DNA from: Pseudomonas californiensis | Lineage (GTDB): Bacteria; Pseudomonadota; Gammaproteobacteria; Pseudomonadales; Pseudomonadaceae | Assembly (NCBI RefSeq): GCF_021147775.1 | Contig: NZ_JAGTPK010000010.1 | Location: 1 to 64,000, forward strand | Direction: 5' to 3' | DNA length: 64,000 nucleotides | Notes under the pieces: model-generated | What the model saw: the letters and a program-made list of their open reading frames with translations, nothing else | Database searches by the model: none | What the model was told of the DNA's origin: nothing | Shown: positions 1-9,253 of the stretch, piece by piece | How positions within the stretch are numbered: position 1 is the first letter of the stretch | Layout of the letters: every line of letters starts with the position of its first letter | Made by a program: the position numbers and the translations under genes

Positions 1-4
1 CGCA

Positions 5-10
5 TGTCAA
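5..10 (-). promoter_or_regulatory. Possible second -35 element of a tandem promoter
   Basis: On the minus strand an A-rich tract (GAGAAAAAAGAG) leads into TTGACA at 10-5. Its -10 would lie outside the window. Position and base composition suggest a second promoter in tandem with the one at 141-168, an arrangement typical of rRNA and tRNA operons. Only half of the element is visible. Confidence 0.3.
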
Positions 11-140
11 ACTCTTTTTTCTCACCGCTGTCGATCAACTTTCAATCGACCTCCTTCCTCGCTGACTCTCTTCGAGAAAACCTTGCAACCTGTTGATCTA
101 CAAGGCTTTTTCGTTTCCGTCTGCGCCGGAAGTGGGGCGA

Positions 141-203
141 ATTATAGACACCTGAGAAACCACGTCAACCGTTAATTTCACAAATAACCTATCTATTTCT
201 CCC
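141..203 (-). promoter_or_regulatory. Strong sigma70 promoter firing leftward, stable-RNA type
   Basis: On the minus strand a TTGACG -35 (168-163) and a perfect TATAAT -10 (146-141) are separated by 16 bp. The -10 is followed by a GC-rich TCGCCCC discriminator, as in stringently controlled rRNA/tRNA promoters. Upstream (169-203) is an AT-rich stretch that could be an UP element. No coding sequence follows before the window edge, so the product is probably a stable RNA or leader lying to the left. That last point is inference. Confidence 0.7.
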
Positions 204-257
204 ACCCCTGTAAACACGGGAGCAAACCTGCACCGCAGTGCGCTCCCGACGCGCCCC

Positions 258-1751
258 TTACAAACTAGGGAAGGCGAATTGCGAAGCCTCGTGGCTCGCA
301 CGTTGCGGCCAACGCTGGGTAATCGCCTTGCGGCGCGTATAAAAGCGTACGCCATCCGGACCGTAAGCATGCAGATCGCCAAACAGTGAACGCTTCCAGC
401 CGCCAAAGCTGTGGTATGCGACAGGGACCGGCAACGGAACGTTAACCCCTGCCATCCCGACTTCAATCTCGTCGCAGAACAAACGCGCCGCTTCGCCGTC
501 ACGCGTGAAGATGCAGGTGCCATTGCCATACTCGTGATCGTTGATCAGTTGCATGGCTTGCTCGAGGCTGTCGACGCGGACAATGCACAACACAGGCCCG
601 AAGATTTCTTCTTTATAGATGCGCATCGCTGGCGTCACACGATCAAACAGACAGCCCCCCATGAAGAAGCCTTGTTCATGCCCGGCCACTTGAAGATTTC
701 GGCCGTCGACTACCAGGGTAGCGCCCGATTGCACGCCGTCTTCTATATAGCCACTGACCTTGTCACGATGCTGGCCGGTCACCAGTGGCCCCATGTCCAG
801 GCCACACGTAGTGCCCGCACCGATCTTCAGGCTTTGAATTTGCGGGACCAGTTTGGCTACCAACGCATCCGCGATCTGATCACCCACGCAGACGGCAACC
901 GATATTGCCATGCAGCGTTCGCCGCACGAACCATAGGCAGCGCCCATCAGCGCACTGACTGCATTGTCCAGATCCGCATCGGGCATCAGCACGGCGTGGT
1001 TCTTTGCGCCGCCAAGCGCCTGGACGCGCTTGCCCCGCGTGGCTCCTTCTTTATAGATGTATTCAGCGATCGGAGTCGAACCGACAAAACTCAATGCCTT
1101 GACCTCGGGCGCTTCGATCAGCGCATCCACTGCGACCTTGTCGCCATGCACCACATTGAGAACGCCTTTCGGCAGCCCGGCCTCATGCAACAGCTCTGCA
1201 ATAAGCAACGTCGAGCTGGGATCACGCTCGGAAGGTTTGAGGATAAAGCAGTTGCCGCAAGCGATCGCCAGCGGATACATCCACAACGGCACCATGGCCG
1301 GGAAGTTGAAAGGCGTAATACCCGCCACGATGCCCAACGGCTGGAAGTCGGACCATGCATCGATGTTCGGCCCGACATTACGGCTGTACTCGCCCTTCAA
1401 CACCTCTGGCGCCGCGCAGGCGTATTCGACGTTTTCTATACCGCGCTTCAACTCGCCGGCAGCGTCTTCCAGAGTCTTGCCATGCTCTTCGCTGATCAAC
1501 TGTGCGATACGGGCTTCGTTCTGCTCCAGCAATTGCTTGAAACGGAACATGACCTGAGCCCGCTTGGCGGGCGGTGTGTTGCGCCAGGCCGGAAACGCGG
1601 TCCTGGCGGAGTCGATGGCTTGCTGAACGGTTTCACGACTGGCAAGGGCAACCGTGTGGATAACTTGCCCAGTGGACGGATTGAACACGTCCGCAGTGCG
1701 GCCTTCCCCGGAAACGAACTCACCGTGGATCAGATGCTGAATGCTACTCAT
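258..1751 (-). CDS. bauC: CoA-acylating methylmalonate/malonate-semialdehyde dehydrogenase (BauC/MmsA type)
   Basis: A 497-residue cytosolic aldehyde dehydrogenase, normal length for MmsA/IolA. The catalytic cysteine is in GSCGERCMA (about residue 280). The motif LGGAKNHAV replaces the ELGGK of hydrolytic aldehyde dehydrogenases, a mark of the CoA-dependent methylmalonate-semialdehyde branch; EIFGPVLC is also present. The expected reaction is oxidation of malonate semialdehyde (3-oxopropanoate) with NAD and CoA to acetyl-CoA and CO2. It lies 97 bp downstream of the transaminase gene on the same strand and the pair probably forms one operon, so beta-alanine degradation fits better than valine degradation. 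No recognisable terminator follows, only a hairpin without a T-run at 217-248. Confidence 0.88.
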   Translation of the reverse strand: MSSIQHLIHGEFVSGEGRTADVFNPSTGQVIHTVALASRETVQQAIDSARTAFPAWRNTPPAKRAQVMFRFKQLLEQNEARIAQLISEEHGKTLEDAAGELKRGIENVEYACAAPEVLKGEYSRNVGPNIDAWSDFQPLGIVAGITPFNFPAMVPLWMYPLAIACGNCFILKPSERDPSSTLLIAELLHEAGLPKGVLNVVHGDKVAVDALIEAPEVKALSFVGSTPIAEYIYKEGATRGKRVQALGGAKNHAVLMPDADLDNAVSALMGAAYGSCGERCMAISVAVCVGDQIADALVAKLVPQIQSLKIGAGTTCGLDMGPLVTGQHRDKVSGYIEDGVQSGATLVVDGRNLQVAGHEQGFFMGGCLFDRVTPAMRIYKEEIFGPVLCIVRVDSLEQAMQLINDHEYGNGTCIFTRDGEAARLFCDEIEVGMAGVNVPLPVPVAYHSFGGWKRSLFGDLHAYGPDGVRFYTRRKAITQRWPQRASHEASQFAFPSL

Positions 1752-1848
1752 GAAAACGACTCCAGGATTGCGGCAGGCGCGAATCGCTTCGCGCCTGCTG
1801 TTACTGCCTATATAGAAGAGGTATAGAAGAACGTCGTAACCCGGTTAA

Positions 1849-3195
1849 TCAGTCGATGAGGCTCAGCGCCTCACCCACAGCATCGAACAGACGATCCAGG
1901 TCCTGCGCCTTGCTGTTGAACGTTGGGCCAAACTGCAGCGTGTCGCCGCCGAAGCGCACATAGAAGCCTGCTTGCCACAGCTTCATGCCTGCTTCAAACG
2001 GCCGGACGATGGCGTCGCCGTCACGCGGGGCGAGTTGAATGGCGCCCGCCAAGCCGTAGTTGCGGATATCGACGACGTTTTTTGCTCCTTTGATGCCGTG
2101 CAATACGCTTTCAAAGTGCGGTGCGATTTCGGCGGCCTGTTGCACCAGGTTTTCCCGCTGCAACAATTCCAGCGCCGCCATGCCAGCCGCGCATGCCACC
2201 GGGTGAGCCGAATAGGTGTAACCATGAGGAAACTCGACGGCGTATTCCGGCGTCGGCTGGTTCATGAAGGTTTGATAGATCTCGCTGCTGGCAATGACGG
2301 CACCCATCGGAATCGCACCGTTGGTGATCTGCTTGGCAATGCACATCAGGTCAGGCGTCACGCCAAAGCTGTCGGCGCCAAACATCGAACCCGTACGGCC
2401 GAACCCCGTAATCACTTCGTCAAAGATCAGCAGGATATTGTGCTGATCGCAGATTTCGCGCAGGCGTTTGAGATAGCCCTGTGGCGGAACGATCACTCCG
2501 GCAGAGCCCGCCATGGGCTCAACAATAACCGCAGCGATGTTGGACGCATCGTGCAATTCGATCAGCTTGAGCATTTCATCGGCCAGCGCAATGCCGCCCG
2601 CTTCAGGCATGCCTTTGGAGTAAGCGTTGCTGGCCAGCAGCGTATGAGGCAAATGATCGACGTCCATCAACTGGCCGAACATTTTACGGTTGCCGTTCAC
2701 ACCGCCAAGGCTGGTGCCCGCTACGTTCACACCGTGGTAACCGCGAGCCCGCCCGATCATCTTGGTCTTGGTCGCTTGCCCTTTGAGACGCCAGTAGGCA
2801 CGAACCATCTTCACCGCCGTGTCCGCACACTCAGAACCGGAGTTGGTATAGAAGACGTGGTTGAGGTTGCCAGGCGTCAGCTCAGTGATTTTTTCAGCGA
2901 GTTGAAATGACAAGGGATGGCCGAACTGAAAGCCCGGCGAGTAATCCAGAATGCCCAACTGCCGGGAAACTGCTTCCTGGATTTCTTTGCGCGTGTGCCC
3001 CGCCCCACAGGTCCACAGGCCGGAAAGCCCGTCATAAATCTTGCGACCTTTGTCATCGGTCAGGTAGCTGCCATGCGCTGCAACGACCATGCGCGGGTCA
3101 CGCTGAAAATTGCGGTTCGCGGTGTACGGCATCCAGTGAGCGTCGAGCTTCAATTGACTGGTAACCGGAAGTTCTGAAGTTTCGAACATGTTCAT
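1849..3195 (-). CDS. bauA: Omega-amino acid:pyruvate (beta-alanine:pyruvate) transaminase
   Basis: A 448-residue class III PLP aminotransferase. Visible motifs are LIFDEVITGFGRTG (cofactor aspartate), AKQITNGAIPMGAV (Schiff-base lysine, about residue 290) and YTNSGSECADTAVK (phosphate-binding region). It should move the amino group of beta-alanine or other omega-amino acids to pyruvate, giving malonate semialdehyde for the adjacent bauC product. A second in-frame ATG lies two codons in (3189). The divergent LysR gene starts 111 bp away, so the shared intergenic region probably carries the regulator's binding sites. Confidence 0.9.
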   Translation of the reverse strand: MNMFETSELPVTSQLKLDAHWMPYTANRNFQRDPRMVVAAHGSYLTDDKGRKIYDGLSGLWTCGAGHTRKEIQEAVSRQLGILDYSPGFQFGHPLSFQLAEKITELTPGNLNHVFYTNSGSECADTAVKMVRAYWRLKGQATKTKMIGRARGYHGVNVAGTSLGGVNGNRKMFGQLMDVDHLPHTLLASNAYSKGMPEAGGIALADEMLKLIELHDASNIAAVIVEPMAGSAGVIVPPQGYLKRLREICDQHNILLIFDEVITGFGRTGSMFGADSFGVTPDLMCIAKQITNGAIPMGAVIASSEIYQTFMNQPTPEYAVEFPHGYTYSAHPVACAAGMAALELLQRENLVQQAAEIAPHFESVLHGIKGAKNVVDIRNYGLAGAIQLAPRDGDAIVRPFEAGMKLWQAGFYVRFGGDTLQFGPTFNSKAQDLDRLFDAVGEALSLID

Positions 3196-3306
3196 GGAAG
3201 CGGACCTCGCGAAGGCGTGAGCGGATGTGATTGCGACAACGGTGCCACGGGGCTACAGTCCGAAAAACCCAACTTTTACGATCTTTAGTCAGGCATCTAC
3301 TAAACA

Positions 3307-4227
3307 ATGGTCACTCGCCGTTCAGATCCGCTCGCTCAAGTCAGTGACTTCGATATCAGGCTGCTGCGCATCTTCAAAAGCGTAGTCGAGGCCGGTGGCT
3401 TTTCTGCTGCAGAAAGCGTGCTGGGGATTGGCCGGTCTGCAATCAGCCAGCAAATGAGTGATCTTGAGCAGCGCCTCGGCTTGCGGCTGTGTCAGCGTGG
3501 TAGGGCCGGATTTTCAGTGACTGATGAGGGCCGCGAGGTTTATCAATCGTCATTACAACTGCTCAGCGCACTGGAGAGCTTTCGGACCGAGGTCAACGGG
3601 CTGCATCAAAATTTGCGGGGCGAGTTGAATATCGGCCTGACGGACAACCTTGTCACCCTCCCGCACATGCGCATCACCAACGCATTGTCCCGCCTCAAAG
3701 AGCACGGACCGGATGTGCATATCAATATCCGCATGGTCGCCCCCGCCGAGGTTGAGCAAGGCGTGCTGGATGGAAGCTTGCATGTGGGGGTCGTGCCACA
3801 GGCCAGCGCGTTGCCGGGTCTGGAGTACCAGTCGCTGTACAGCGAGCGCTCGCTGCTTTATTGCGCCGTCGGGCACCCGTTGTTTTATGCCGACGATGCC
3901 GCGCTCGACGACCATCGCCTGGCTTTGCAGGAAGCCATTGCGCCAACCTTTCGGCTGCCCAGTGACATTCAGGACCACTATCAGGCGCTCAATTGTACGG
4001 CCAGTGCTTCAGACCGTGAGGGCATGGCGTTTCTGATTCTCACCGGGCGCTACATCGGTTACCTGCCAGATCACTATGCCAACGCCTGGGTGCAGGAAGG
4101 CCGTCTGCGCGCCCTGAAGCCCACTTCCAAATACTATGATCTGAGCCTGGTGACGGTCACCCGTAAAGGGCGACGCCCTCATTTAGTGCTGGAAAGCTTT
4201 TTAGACGGCCTGGCTGCTACCCGATGA
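3307..4227 (+). CDS. bauR: LysR-family regulator, probably activator of the beta-alanine genes
   Basis: A 306-residue LysR-type protein. The N-terminal winged helix-turn-helix reads FKSVVEAGGFSAAE...GIGRSAISQQMSDLEQRLG (residues about 18-55), followed by a periplasmic-binding-like effector domain (about 95-300). It is divergent from bauA-bauC, the classic layout for a LysR activator of its neighbour. By position it corresponds to BauR of P. aeruginosa; the effector (beta-alanine or a derivative) is inferred from context, not from residues. Confidence 0.8.
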   Translation: MVTRRSDPLAQVSDFDIRLLRIFKSVVEAGGFSAAESVLGIGRSAISQQMSDLEQRLGLRLCQRGRAGFSVTDEGREVYQSSLQLLSALESFRTEVNGLHQNLRGELNIGLTDNLVTLPHMRITNALSRLKEHGPDVHINIRMVAPAEVEQGVLDGSLHVGVVPQASALPGLEYQSLYSERSLLYCAVGHPLFYADDAALDDHRLALQEAIAPTFRLPSDIQDHYQALNCTASASDREGMAFLILTGRYIGYLPDHYANAWVQEGRLRALKPTSKYYDLSLVTVTRKGRRPHLVLESFLDGLAATR

Positions 4228-4412
4228 CGCATGAGCGTCGCGGGTCAGACATTTCAGCCCTATACCCTGTCAAGCGTGGCAACGTCTGTCCGGCAGATAT
4301 CAATGGGATACCAGACTCGACCCCGCAATAAGCTGAGCAGTTGGACAGCTTTTTGCAAAGAACCCATCAACGACAGGCCAGCACATGGCTCGTCCCGGCT
4401 CGAGGACCTGTC

Positions 4413-5810
4413 ATGCAGTCCGAAACACCCGACAACAACGACCTGATCTATGGCCTCAACGACCGGCCCAAGCCAATGACAGCTGTGCTTGCCGCATTGC
4501 AGCATGTGCTCGCCAGCTTCGTCGGCATTATTACCCCGCCGTTGATTATCGGGTCCACCCTCGGACTGACGGCTTATCTGCCCTACCTGATCAGCATGGC
4601 GTTGATGGTTTCGGGCGTCGGCACCTTCATTCAGGCGCGCCGCCCCTTCGGCATCGGTGCCGGGATGATCTGCCTGCAAGGTACCAGTTTCGCCTTTCTC
4701 GGCGCGGTGCTGTCTGCCGGGTTTCTGGTCAAGCAGCGAGGCGGCAGCCCGGAAGACATCATGGCGATGATTTTCGGTGTCTGTTTTTTCGGGGCGATTG
4801 TGCAAATCGTACTCAGCCGCTTTATAGGCCAGTTGCGACGGGTGATTACGCCGCTGGTGACCGGCATCGTCATCACGCTGATTGGCGTTAGCCTTATCAA
4901 GGTCGGCGTCACCGATCTGGGGGGCGGGTTCAATGCACCAGACTTTGGCACGCCCTTGAACCTCGCGCTTGGCGGGCTTGTGCTTGCGGTCATTATCGGG
5001 CTTAACCGCTCCAGCACGCCGTGGGTACGCTTGTCCGCAATCATCATTGGGCTTGCGGTCGGCAGCCTTGCGGCCTGGTTCAGCGGCAAACTCGTGCCGC
5101 AGCCGATTCATGACTTGCCGATGATCAGCGTGCCGATCCCGTTCAGGTTCGGTTTCAATTTTGACTGGACGGCTTTCCTGCCCGTTGCGCTGATTTATCT
5201 GATAAGCAGCATCGAAACCGTCGGCGACCTGACCGCCAACTGCATGCTTGCCCGCCAACCCATCAGCGGCCCGAGTTACGTGGCACGGCTCAAGGGTGGC
5301 GTGCTGGGCGACGGCGTGAGCTGCATGATCGCCGCCACCTTCAGCGCATTCCCCAACACCACGTTTGCCCAGAACAATGGCGTGATCCAGTTGACCGGCG
5401 TCGCCAGTCGGTATGTCGGCCTCTACATAGGTGCCGTACTCTTCGTGCTCGGGCTGTTCCCTCACATCGGCGCAATCGTGCAGCAGATTCCAAAACCCGT
5501 CCTTGGCGGCGCGACCCTGGTGATGTTCGGCAGTGTCGCGGCGGCAGGCGTGCGGATCCTCGCGCAGTCGCCCCTGGACAGACGCAGCATGCTGATCATC
5601 GCGACCTCGTTCGGCGTCGGTCTAGGCATCGCATTACAGCCTGCGTTGTTGCACCACATGCCCATGCTTGTTCAAAACCTGTTTGACTCGGCGATCACCA
5701 GCGGCGGCATCACCGCAATCGCCATGTGTCTGCTGATACCTGAGGGGAAAACTGCCGCTATTGCAGCGGTTGCGCCACAGGAAACCGAACCCCTTGAGCA
5801 TTCAAGATAA
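4413..5810 (+). CDS. NCS2-family nucleobase (xanthine/urate/uracil) permease
   Basis: A 465-residue polytopic inner-membrane protein with the two family signatures: SSIETVGDLTANC, and QNNGVIQLTGVASR, which matches the NCS2 QNxGxxxxT motif of transmembrane segment 10. It should import purine or pyrimidine bases with protons or sodium. I chose the ATG at 4413, since translation from here gives the normal hydrophilic N-terminus (SETPDNNDLIYGLNDRPKP) seen in xanthine permeases; an upstream frame extension to 4341 shows no such features. It stands next to a RutR-like regulator and the nucleoside ABC transporter, so purine uptake is the likely role. Confidence 0.87.
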   Translation: MQSETPDNNDLIYGLNDRPKPMTAVLAALQHVLASFVGIITPPLIIGSTLGLTAYLPYLISMALMVSGVGTFIQARRPFGIGAGMICLQGTSFAFLGAVLSAGFLVKQRGGSPEDIMAMIFGVCFFGAIVQIVLSRFIGQLRRVITPLVTGIVITLIGVSLIKVGVTDLGGGFNAPDFGTPLNLALGGLVLAVIIGLNRSSTPWVRLSAIIIGLAVGSLAAWFSGKLVPQPIHDLPMISVPIPFRFGFNFDWTAFLPVALIYLISSIETVGDLTANCMLARQPISGPSYVARLKGGVLGDGVSCMIAATFSAFPNTTFAQNNGVIQLTGVASRYVGLYIGAVLFVLGLFPHIGAIVQQIPKPVLGGATLVMFGSVAAAGVRILAQSPLDRRSMLIIATSFGVGLGIALQPALLHHMPMLVQNLFDSAITSGGITAIAMCLLIPEGKTAAIAAVAPQETEPLEHSR

Positions 5811-5896
5811 ATTTCCTGCGCACGCGCTTGCGGGATGCGCGCGGGTACGTTATCAGTGCACTCGTTGCGCCCCCTGACCTGTCCGGAATTGCCCCC

Positions 5897-6559
5897 ATGA
5901 CACTTGAAGTCTCTGCCCACAGCGCTCACGTCCCCAAGCCTGCCAGCCGCATTCGTCAGAAGAACGAAGAAGCCATCATCAAAGCGGCAGAAGACGAATT
6001 TGCCCGTCATGGCTTCAAGGGCACCAGCATGAACACCATTGCTCTGAAGGCCGGGTTGCCAAAAGCCAACCTGCACTATTACTTCACCAACAAACTGGGC
6101 CTGTACATCGCAGTGCTGAGCAACATCATCGAATTGTGGGACAGCACCTTCAACGCCTTGAGCGTCGACGACGATCCTGCCCAGGCACTGGCCCGCTATA
6201 TCCGCGCCAAGATGGAGTTTTCACGACGCCAGCCTCAGGCCTCGCGAATTTTCGCCATGGAGATCATCAGCGGCGGTGAGTGCATGAGCGAGTACTTCAG
6301 CCAGGACTACCGCCTGTGGTTTCAGGGCCGGGCTGCGGTATTCCAGGCCTGGATCGACGCAGGAAAAATGGACCCAGTCGACCCGGTGCATCTGATCTTT
6401 CTGCTCTGGGGCAGCACTCAGCACTATGCCGACTTTGCGAGTCAGATCTGCCGCGTTACCGGACGTACGCGCCTGACCAGGCAGGACATGGACGAGGCCA
6501 GCGATAACCTGACCCGGATCATTCTCAAGGGCTGCGGGTTAACGCCGCCGACCCTGTAG
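5897..6559 (+). CDS. TetR-family regulator, RutR-like
   Basis: A 220-residue TetR repressor. The N-terminal HTH spans about residues 18-65 (IIKAAEDEFARHGFKGTSM, then KANLHYYFTNKLGLY). The C-terminal domain contains ARIFAMEI-like and LIFLLWGSTQHYADF segments resembling the RutR/YcdC ligand domain, which senses pyrimidines or purines. The start is the ATG at 5897; the frame is open further upstream, but that part has no family features. It lies 86 bp after the NCS2 permease gene and probably controls the purine genes around it. Specificity is inferred. Confidence 0.8.
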   Translation: MTLEVSAHSAHVPKPASRIRQKNEEAIIKAAEDEFARHGFKGTSMNTIALKAGLPKANLHYYFTNKLGLYIAVLSNIIELWDSTFNALSVDDDPAQALARYIRAKMEFSRRQPQASRIFAMEIISGGECMSEYFSQDYRLWFQGRAAVFQAWIDAGKMDPVDPVHLIFLLWGSTQHYADFASQICRVTGRTRLTRQDMDEASDNLTRIILKGCGLTPPTL

Positions 6560-6591
6560 AATCTGCCTCTCGCCGTCAGCTGGAAGTCTGC

Positions 6592-7185
6592 ATGTCATTT
6601 ACCCTTGCTGGCCCTTGCGAGTTTCGAGAAGAAATTCGCAAGAGCCGCTTCATCACCCTCGCCGCCCCGATTGGCAGCCCTGCCGATGCGCAGGCGTTTA
6701 TCGAGCAGAACAGCGACCTCAACGCAACCCACAACTGCTGGGCCTGGAAGCTCGGCGGCCAATACCGCAGCAATGATGACGGCGAACCGGGCGGCACCGC
6801 AGGTCGTCCGATCCTCGCCGCCATTGAGGCGCAAATGTTCGATCAGATCATTGTGCTGGTGATTCGCTGGTACGGCGGCACCCAGCTGGGGACTGGCGGG
6901 CTGGCCAGAGCTTATGGCGGCGGCGCAAACAAATGCCTGCAGCAGGCTGAACGCATTGCGCTGATCAACCGTGTGCCCTACACCCTCGAATGCACGTTCA
7001 GTGAGCTGGCGCTGGTCAAACTGCGCCTGCATGAGCTGAACGCCATGATCGAAAAAGAACACTTCACTGCCAACGGTGTGGAGATGGCGATTGCCATTGG
7101 TCCTGAGCATGTCGGCATTGCGCAACAGCAACTGGCCGACCTGAGCCGCGGCAGAATCCTTCTGCGTCCGGACGCTGACAGCTAG
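6592..7185 (+). CDS. yigZ: YigZ/IMPACT-family protein
   Basis: A 197-residue protein with the two YigZ domains. The N-terminal IMPACT fold carries IRKSRFITLAAPI, the family histidine region NATHNCWAWKLG, DDGEPGGTAGRPIL and RWYGGTQLGTGGLARAYGG; a ferredoxin-like C-terminal half follows. Length is typical (E. coli YigZ is about 204). Function in bacteria is poorly defined; links to ribosome or translation control come from the eukaryotic homologue. It starts 32 bp after the TetR gene on the same strand and may be co-transcribed with it. Confidence 0.85.
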   Translation: MSFTLAGPCEFREEIRKSRFITLAAPIGSPADAQAFIEQNSDLNATHNCWAWKLGGQYRSNDDGEPGGTAGRPILAAIEAQMFDQIIVLVIRWYGGTQLGTGGLARAYGGGANKCLQQAERIALINRVPYTLECTFSELALVKLRLHELNAMIEKEHFTANGVEMAIAIGPEHVGIAQQQLADLSRGRILLRPDADS

Positions 7186-7688
7186 CTCGCTCTTGCCCAC
7201 AACTACTGTGCACCTGACTGTGGATAAGCTGGGTGTACTGCGCTGCAAGCCATACAGAACAAGCCTCACAAGCAAATGATCGTTTTTTGACCAATTTGTA
7301 TCCAGTGGATAAAAACCCGCCTTAAAACATCATCTTAACCTCGCTTAGCACGTTTGGACGCTAGTCCATGGGACGTTATTCTGCGCTGTCGAGGTTGCGC
7401 ACCGTTACTGTGGAAGAACCTGTGGATAACAGGTGCAAGGGTCCCCCAATCGCTCGGCGCATGGCCTTTGCTGCGGGCTGTACATTTTTTGCTCAATGTC
7501 ATGGGCCATATTGAGCCTCCACACCCGTCGCCCTGCCCCGAACTGGTGCTGAAAATTTACAACGCCCTTCCGTAAATAGTTGAAACGCTCGACGACGAGC
7601 CGATTTGAAGCCGTTGCGATGAAACCTGACTCCCTGGCCAGGATTTTGCTTTATCCACGAGCGACCCATTCCCGGATCAGAGCCTGTC
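7186..7688 (+). other. 503-bp intergenic region with four DnaA-box-like 9-mers
   Basis: No credible gene is seen between yigZ and the ABC ATPase gene. The stretch contains two exact DnaA boxes (TGTGGATAA at 7219-7227 and 7421-7429) and two that differ only at the end base (AGTGGATAA at 7314-7322; TTATCCACG at 7651-7659). The interval also has locally AT-rich runs, for example around 7280-7325. This could be a DnaA-binding regulatory or titration site. It does not resemble oriC context (no rpmH, dnaA or dnaN). Confidence 0.45.
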
Positions 7689-9242
7689 ATGCCAAACCAT
7701 GCGACACCTGCGCGTCTACAACTGCGCCATATCAGCAAACGGTATCCCGGTTGCCTGGCCAACGACGCCGTCGACCTGACGATCAAGCCCGGAGAAATCC
7801 ATGCATTGCTGGGCGAAAACGGCGCCGGCAAAAGTACGCTGATGAAAATCATCTACGGTGTGACGCAGCCAGACTCCGGCACGATCACCTGGCAAGGGCA
7901 GACGCAAATCATGCGCAACCCAGCCCAGGCTCGAAGCCTGGGCATCGGCATGGTGTTCCAGCATTTCTCGCTGTTCGAAACCTTGAGCGTCGCGCAGAAC
8001 ATTGCGCTGGCCATGGGCGCAGCGGCCGGCACACCCAAACAACTGGAGCCGCGCATACGCGAAGTGTCTCAGCGCTACGGCATGGCACTCGAACCTCAGC
8101 GACTGGTGCACAGTCTGTCGATTGGTGAGCGGCAGAAAGTTGAGATCATCCGCTGCCTGATGCAGGACATCCGCCTGCTCATCCTCGACGAACCTACCTC
8201 CGTACTCACGCCACAAGAAGCCGAAGAGCTGTTTGTGACGCTCAGACACCTGGCACAGGAAGGCTGCAGCATTCTGTTCATCAGCCACAAGCTGGGCGAA
8301 GTACGCGCCTTGTGTCACAGCGCGACGGTGCTGCGTAACGGCAAGGTGTCCGGGCATTGCATACCGGCAGAATGCTCAGACCTGGAGCTGGCGCGAATGA
8401 TGGTAGGTGATGCAGAGGGCCTGACCGAGCAGTACCAGAAAGTCAGCGGCGGCACACCATTTCTCAGGGTCGACAGGTTGTCCTGGCACAACCCTGATCC
8501 ATTCGGCTGCTCGCTGAACGAGATCAGCCTGGAAGTGCGCAGTGGCGAAATCGTTGGCATTGCAGGCGTGGCGGGTAATGGCCAGGACGAATTGCTCGCG
8601 TTGCTCAGCGGCGAACAACGATTGCCGAATACACAGGCAGCGACGTTACGTTTTGCAGACGTCCCGGTCGGTAATCTGCGCCCTGATGCGCGACGCAAAC
8701 ACGGGATGGCGTTCGTCCCGGCAGAACGATTGGGCCACGGCGCGGTGCCGGAACTGAGTCTGGCCGATAACGCGCTGCTCACGGCTTTCCAGCAAGGGCT
8801 GGTCAGCGCAGGCCTTGTTCAGCGTGGCAAGGTGCGGGCACTGGCTGATGAAATCATTCGCCGCTTTGCAGTCAAGACACCCGATGCACAGGCCCCGGCG
8901 CGCAGCCTGTCTGGCGGCAATCTGCAGAAATTCATTCTGGGCCGAGAGATCCTGCAACAACCCAGATTGCTGGTCGCTGCGCATCCGACCTGGGGCGTGG
9001 ATATCGGCGCAGCCGCGGCGATCCACAGGGCGCTGATTGCCTTGCGCGATGCAGGCGCGGCGATTCTGGTGATCTCGGAAGATCTTGACGAGCTGTTCCA
9101 GATCAGCGACCGGCTTGCCGCACTCAGCGCAGGCCGGCTTTCAGACCTGATCCCCACCGAACACACCAGCACCGTGCAGATCGGTGGATGGATGGCAGGA
9201 CAGTTCGATCATTCTCACACCCAGGCCCACGCGGCGGGTTAA
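7689..9242 (+). CDS. Nucleoside-type ABC transporter, double ATPase subunit
   Basis: A 517-residue cytosolic ATPase with two nucleotide-binding domains, as in RbsA/NupO-type importers. Domain 1 has Walker A GENGAGKST, signature LSIGERQK and Walker B LLILDEPTS. Domain 2 has a degenerate Walker A (GVAGNGQDELLALLSG), signature LSGGNLQK and LLVAAHPTWGVD instead of a full Walker B. The asymmetry is usual for this family and suggests only site 1 hydrolyses ATP. The two permease genes follow directly, 11 bp downstream. With the BMP-family binding protein at 25730 it would form a purine nucleoside importer. Confidence 0.9.
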   Translation: MPNHATPARLQLRHISKRYPGCLANDAVDLTIKPGEIHALLGENGAGKSTLMKIIYGVTQPDSGTITWQGQTQIMRNPAQARSLGIGMVFQHFSLFETLSVAQNIALAMGAAAGTPKQLEPRIREVSQRYGMALEPQRLVHSLSIGERQKVEIIRCLMQDIRLLILDEPTSVLTPQEAEELFVTLRHLAQEGCSILFISHKLGEVRALCHSATVLRNGKVSGHCIPAECSDLELARMMVGDAEGLTEQYQKVSGGTPFLRVDRLSWHNPDPFGCSLNEISLEVRSGEIVGIAGVAGNGQDELLALLSGEQRLPNTQAATLRFADVPVGNLRPDARRKHGMAFVPAERLGHGAVPELSLADNALLTAFQQGLVSAGLVQRGKVRALADEIIRRFAVKTPDAQAPARSLSGGNLQKFILGREILQQPRLLVAAHPTWGVDIGAAAAIHRALIALRDAGAAILVISEDLDELFQISDRLAALSAGRLSDLIPTEHTSTVQIGGWMAGQFDHSHTQAHAAG

Positions 9243-9253
9243 CGGAGCAAAAC

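Noticed and set aside
217..248. CGGGAGC/GCTCCCG hairpin after bauC as a terminator
   Set aside because: The loop is 18 nt and no T-run follows on either strand; too weak to call.
411..1826. Long open frame (471 codons) opposite bauC
   Set aside because: It mirrors codons of a clear aldehyde dehydrogenase gene, is His/Gln/Arg-rich as antisense frames in high-GC DNA are, and has no family features.
4260..5465. 401-codon open frame opposite the NCS2 permease
   Set aside because: Composition is strongly Asp/His/Arg/Gln-biased with no domain; the plus strand encodes an unmistakable permease.
7186..7688. DnaA-box cluster as the chromosomal origin
   Set aside because: oriC of Pseudomonas adjoins rpmH/dnaA/dnaN, none of which is here; only a DnaA-binding site is suggested.
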